Source: Gammaproteobacteria bacterium (GTDB lineage: Bacteria > Pseudomonadota > Gammaproteobacteria > Pseudomonadales > Azotimanducaceae). From it: DNA of 7,734 nt. A model generated the notes under the pieces. It worked only from the letters and a program-made list of their open reading frames with translations. It was not told the origin of the DNA and did no database searches. How positions within the stretch are numbered: the first letter of the stretch is position 1; every line of letters starts with the position of its first letter. Shown here one piece after another: positions 5,977 through 7,734 of the stretch. Location of the stretch: NCBI GenBank assembly GCA_027295975.1, contig JAPUJX010000570.1, positions 1 to 7,734 of the forward strand. The letters run 5' to 3'. The translations under genes were made by a program, and so were the position numbers.

Positions 5977-7316
5977 TCATCAGCGATCAGAGTCCCGTTC
6001 GATTTTCCGATCCCCTGCCCGATCAGGTCGATGTGGTAATTATCGGGGCTGGAGTCATCGGCATCTCCACGGCGTGGTTTCTATGCAAGCGCGGTGTATC
6101 CGTTTTTGTCTGTGAAAAAGGGCGAGTTGCCGGGGAGCAATCGAGTCGCAACTGGGGTTGGGTTCGGCAGCAGGGGCGTGATGCCGCCGAGTTGCCCATA
6201 GCCATCGACAGTATCGATACCTGGGCTCGATTATCCGAGGAGACCGGCGAGGATCTGGGTTTTACCCGCGAAGGTGTGCTTTACCTCGCCGACGACGACA
6301 AAAAACTCGCCGGATTCGAAGACTGGCTCGAGATTGCCAAACAACACCAACTCGATTCGCGAATTCTGACCAGCGCCCAGGTTGACGAACTGATTACCGA
6401 CAATGCCGGTCACTGGCGGGGTGCCCTGTATACCGCCAGCGACGGACGCGCGGAGCCATTTAAGGCGGTACCCGGTATCGCTCGCGCCGTACAGCGCGCG
6501 GGAGGTGCGATTCGCGAGAATTGTGCCGTTCGAACCATCGATAGCGAGGCTGGTCGGGTAACCGGGGTGGTGACCGAACTGGGTCGGATTCGCGCCCAGT
6601 CCGTGGTCTGTGCCGCTGGCGCCTGGTCGTCTCTGTTCGCTGGAAATCTGGATATCAAATTACCTCAACTCTCCGTGCGCGCCACCGTCGCGAGAACCGC
6701 ACCCACCGCGGATGTGTTTTCGGGTAACGCGGCCGCGGACGACATCGCCTTTCGCCGACGCATGGATGGGGGTTACACGGTAGCGGCAAGCGGAATGAAC
6801 GAACACTTCGTCGGCGCGGACAGTTTCCGCTACTTCTTCAAGTTTCTTCCCAGCCTGTTCTCGAGCAGCAGATATCTAAAGCTGCGATTCGGCGACGGCT
6901 CCGGTGAAGGTCTCATGAAGCGCCTCCTGCCGACGCGAAAATGGAACGAGGTGGACATCAGCCCCTTCGAGCAAAACCGCGTGTTGAACCCACCACCGTC
7001 ACCCATCGCAATTCGGCAGATGCATGACCGATTGGGTCGACATCTTCCATCGCTTGCCGGCATCACCTTCGAAGAAGCCTGGGCTGGCATGATCGACGTG
7101 TTACCCGATGTCGTTCCCGTTATGGACAAAGTGGACTCTCACCCGGGATTGTTCCTCGCCACCGGATTCAGCGGACACGGATTCGGTATCGGACCGGGTG
7201 CCGGTCGAGTGATGGCCGACATGGTCCAAGGGCGCCCGGCGGTCCACGACCTGAATCGGTTTCGTTTGTCTCGATTTACCGATGGCTCGAAAATCATCCC
7301 TGGGCCCGGTTTATGA
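5973..7316 (+). CDS. FAD-dependent oxidoreductase of the DAO family
   Basis: A 447-residue flavoenzyme of the D-amino-acid-oxidase/glycine-oxidase superfamily, which oxidises a C-N bond of an amino acid or amine to an imine; the substrate is unknown. The N-terminal Rossmann motif is VVIIGAGVIGIS (21-32), with Glu48 ending beta2 to hold the FAD ribose. SSRNWGWVRQQGRD (57-70) is characteristic of one uncharacterised branch, in the position of the ASGRNGG loop of gamma-glutamylputrescine oxidase-type enzymes. The C-terminal FAD-binding signature GFSGHGFGIGPGAG (398-411) and the preceding EEAWAGMIDVLPDVVPVMD (367-385) are intact, so the enzyme looks complete. There is no signal peptide or membrane segment, so it is probably cytoplasmic. 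The start is GTG at 5973, overlapping the zinc-finger gene stop by 4 bases, with GGGAAG upstream, which indicates translational coupling. No convincing terminator follows the TGA at 7314. Confidence 0.92.
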   Translation: MIISDQSPVRFSDPLPDQVDVVIIGAGVIGISTAWFLCKRGVSVFVCEKGRVAGEQSSRNWGWVRQQGRDAAELPIAIDSIDTWARLSEETGEDLGFTREGVLYLADDDKKLAGFEDWLEIAKQHQLDSRILTSAQVDELITDNAGHWRGALYTASDGRAEPFKAVPGIARAVQRAGGAIRENCAVRTIDSEAGRVTGVVTELGRIRAQSVVCAAGAWSSLFAGNLDIKLPQLSVRATVARTAPTADVFSGNAAADDIAFRRRMDGGYTVAASGMNEHFVGADSFRYFFKFLPSLFSSSRYLKLRFGDGSGEGLMKRLLPTRKWNEVDISPFEQNRVLNPPPSPIAIRQMHDRLGRHLPSLAGITFEEAWAGMIDVLPDVVPVMDKVDSHPGLFLATGFSGHGFGIGPGAGRVMADMVQGRPAVHDLNRFRLSRFTDGSKIIPGPGL

Positions 7317-7359
7317 GAACTGCCCGTTTACCTCTCAGGATGAGTTATCCGTTATGCGA

Positions 7360-7638
7360 TTACGGGTCTGCCCTCGGTCCGGCATTTTCAGGAGGGGTCT
7401 GTTGTCCACCACCAGCGGAACGCCGCTCTTCCCTCCGTTTGTTCACGGCGACCTGGCATTGCTCCGAAAGCTGATCGAAATTCTCCTGAATACATGCGCG
7501 TATCGCTCCCCGTTCTCCAGCCGCGTCCGGACACAGCTTCTGTATGTCTTCGCGGCATGGACGATTTGCCGGAGCGGCCAGAACGCTCGCAGCCGCAAGT
7601 AAAAGCAGCACCGCCACCAATGGTTTCGTGAATTTCAT
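7360..7638 (-). CDS. Small secreted Cys-rich-repeat protein
   Basis: A 92-residue precursor with a clear signal peptide (MKFTK, hydrophobic core to about residue 20, likely cleavage in VLAAPA). The mature part holds one Cys-rich repeat: Cys28, Cys36, Cys49 and Cys61 (spacings 7, 12 and 11) in the pattern CxxDIxxLC...GxxxxCIxxNxxxLSxxC. This matches the GLG1/cysteine-rich FGF-receptor-type repeat found in many short proteobacterial periplasmic proteins, and the four cysteines probably form two disulfides. A basic stretch (KRREERR, 67-73) and a Gly/Gln/Pro-rich tail follow. Function is unknown in this group. The ATG at 7638 is secure because of the strong Shine-Dalgarno. The gene is convergent with the flavoenzyme, 43 bases apart. 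A plus-strand frame covering the same bases is a shadow. Confidence 0.85.
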   Translation of the reverse strand: MKFTKPLVAVLLLLAAASVLAAPANRPCREDIQKLCPDAAGERGAIRACIQENFDQLSEQCQVAVNKRREERRSAGGGQQTPPENAGPRADP

Positions 7639-7644
7639 TTTCCC

Positions 7645-7650
7645 CCTCCT
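7645..7650 (-). promoter_or_regulatory. Strong Shine-Dalgarno for the Cys-rich protein
   Basis: AGGAGG read on the minus strand, followed by GGGAAA and the ATG at 7638, is a full consensus ribosome-binding site with 6-base spacing. It is much stronger than any other in the window and suggests a highly translated product. Confidence 0.8.
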
Positions 7651-7656
7651 GGTTGT

Positions 7657-7671
7657 ACATGACCGTCATGT
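7657..7671. repeat. 15-base perfect palindrome in the leader of the Cys-rich gene, candidate operator
   Basis: ACATGAC and GTCATGT are exact reverse complements around a single central base. On the minus strand the site directly follows TATAGA (7677-7672), a four-of-six -10 match with no good -35, and precedes the Shine-Dalgarno by 6 bases. It would therefore overlap the transcription start, a typical place for a repressor site. The regulator is unknown. Confidence 0.45.
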
Positions 7672-7698
7672 TCTATACGTGGTCTGTGGCATAACCCG

Positions 7699-7734
7699 TC
7701 ACTCGTAGGCGCGGGTCTGCGCTGTTCGCAGGCC
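7699..7734 (-). other. Possible tail of another minus-strand gene, with an 8-bp hairpin at the window edge
   Basis: On the minus strand one frame is open from the edge for 11 codons (GLRTAQTRAYE) to a TGA at 7701-7699, 60 bases before the Cys-rich start. Most of its codons end in G or C. The same bases form a hairpin, GGTCTGCG (7714-7721) with CGCAGGCC (7727-7734), with one G-U pair and a 5-base loop, which may extend beyond the window. The two readings compete, and too little sequence is present to decide. Confidence 0.2.

Noticed and set aside
7317..7359. Terminator between the flavoenzyme and the Cys-rich gene
   Set aside because: Only 4-bp complementary pieces such as CCGT and ACGG occur, and there is no T-run. 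No hairpin is worth calling.
7282..7602. Plus-strand 106-codon frame overlapping the flavoenzyme end
   Set aside because: It is antisense to the Cys-rich protein, which has a signal peptide, ordered cysteines and a consensus Shine-Dalgarno.
1..7734. tRNA, rRNA, CRISPR array, insertion sequence or prophage signs
   Set aside because: I saw no cloverleaf-like segments, regularly spaced repeats, transposase motifs or terminal inverted repeats flanking any block.

Overview
The window looks like chromosomal DNA from a moderately GC-rich proteobacterium, most likely a gammaproteobacterium. This is an inference from gene content: a periplasmic PQQ dehydrogenase with its own cytochrome c, a proteobacterial-type Cys-rich-repeat secreted protein, a TrkA_N/RCK membrane protein and a DAO-family oxidoreductase. 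There are no rRNA, tRNA, CRISPR or insertion sequences that I can see.

Left part (1-1567, + strand). A possible tail of an unknown gene at the edge is followed by an exported alpha/beta hydrolase (278-1270). Touching its stop codon is a decayed cytochrome P450 remnant (1267-1567). Its N-terminal piece, a piece from around the B'-C helix region and its C-terminal tail survive, but a frameshift and internal deletions have removed most of the enzyme, including the heme-binding Cys region.

Middle part (1579-3991, - strand). A PQQ-dependent dehydrogenase of the glucose-dehydrogenase-like family is followed, 4 bases after its stop, by a small class I cytochrome c. Together they would form a periplasmic oxidation module that passes electrons from an alcohol or sugar through PQQ to heme c and on to the respiratory chain. 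With the hydrolase and the dead P450 this looks like a former or current catabolic locus of unknown substrate.

Right part (4158-7316, + strand). A divergent 166-base intergenic region carrying a 13-base palindrome separates the PQQ operon from a three-gene operon. That operon encodes (i) a two-helix membrane protein with two RCK/TrkA_N nucleotide-binding domains but no recognisable K+ selectivity filter, (ii) a 180-residue protein made of two PARP-type zinc fingers, the first with the exact Cys/His spacing of human PARP1 finger 1, and (iii) a DAO-family FAD oxidoreductase whose GTG start overlaps the zinc-finger gene's stop by 4 bases. The stand-alone tandem PARP-type finger protein, translationally coupled to a flavoenzyme, is the most unusual item here.

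Right edge (7360-7638, - strand). A 92-residue secreted Cys-rich-repeat protein has a textbook Shine-Dalgarno, and a perfect 15-base palindrome lies in its leader or promoter region. A short minus-strand gene tail and a hairpin may reach the window end.
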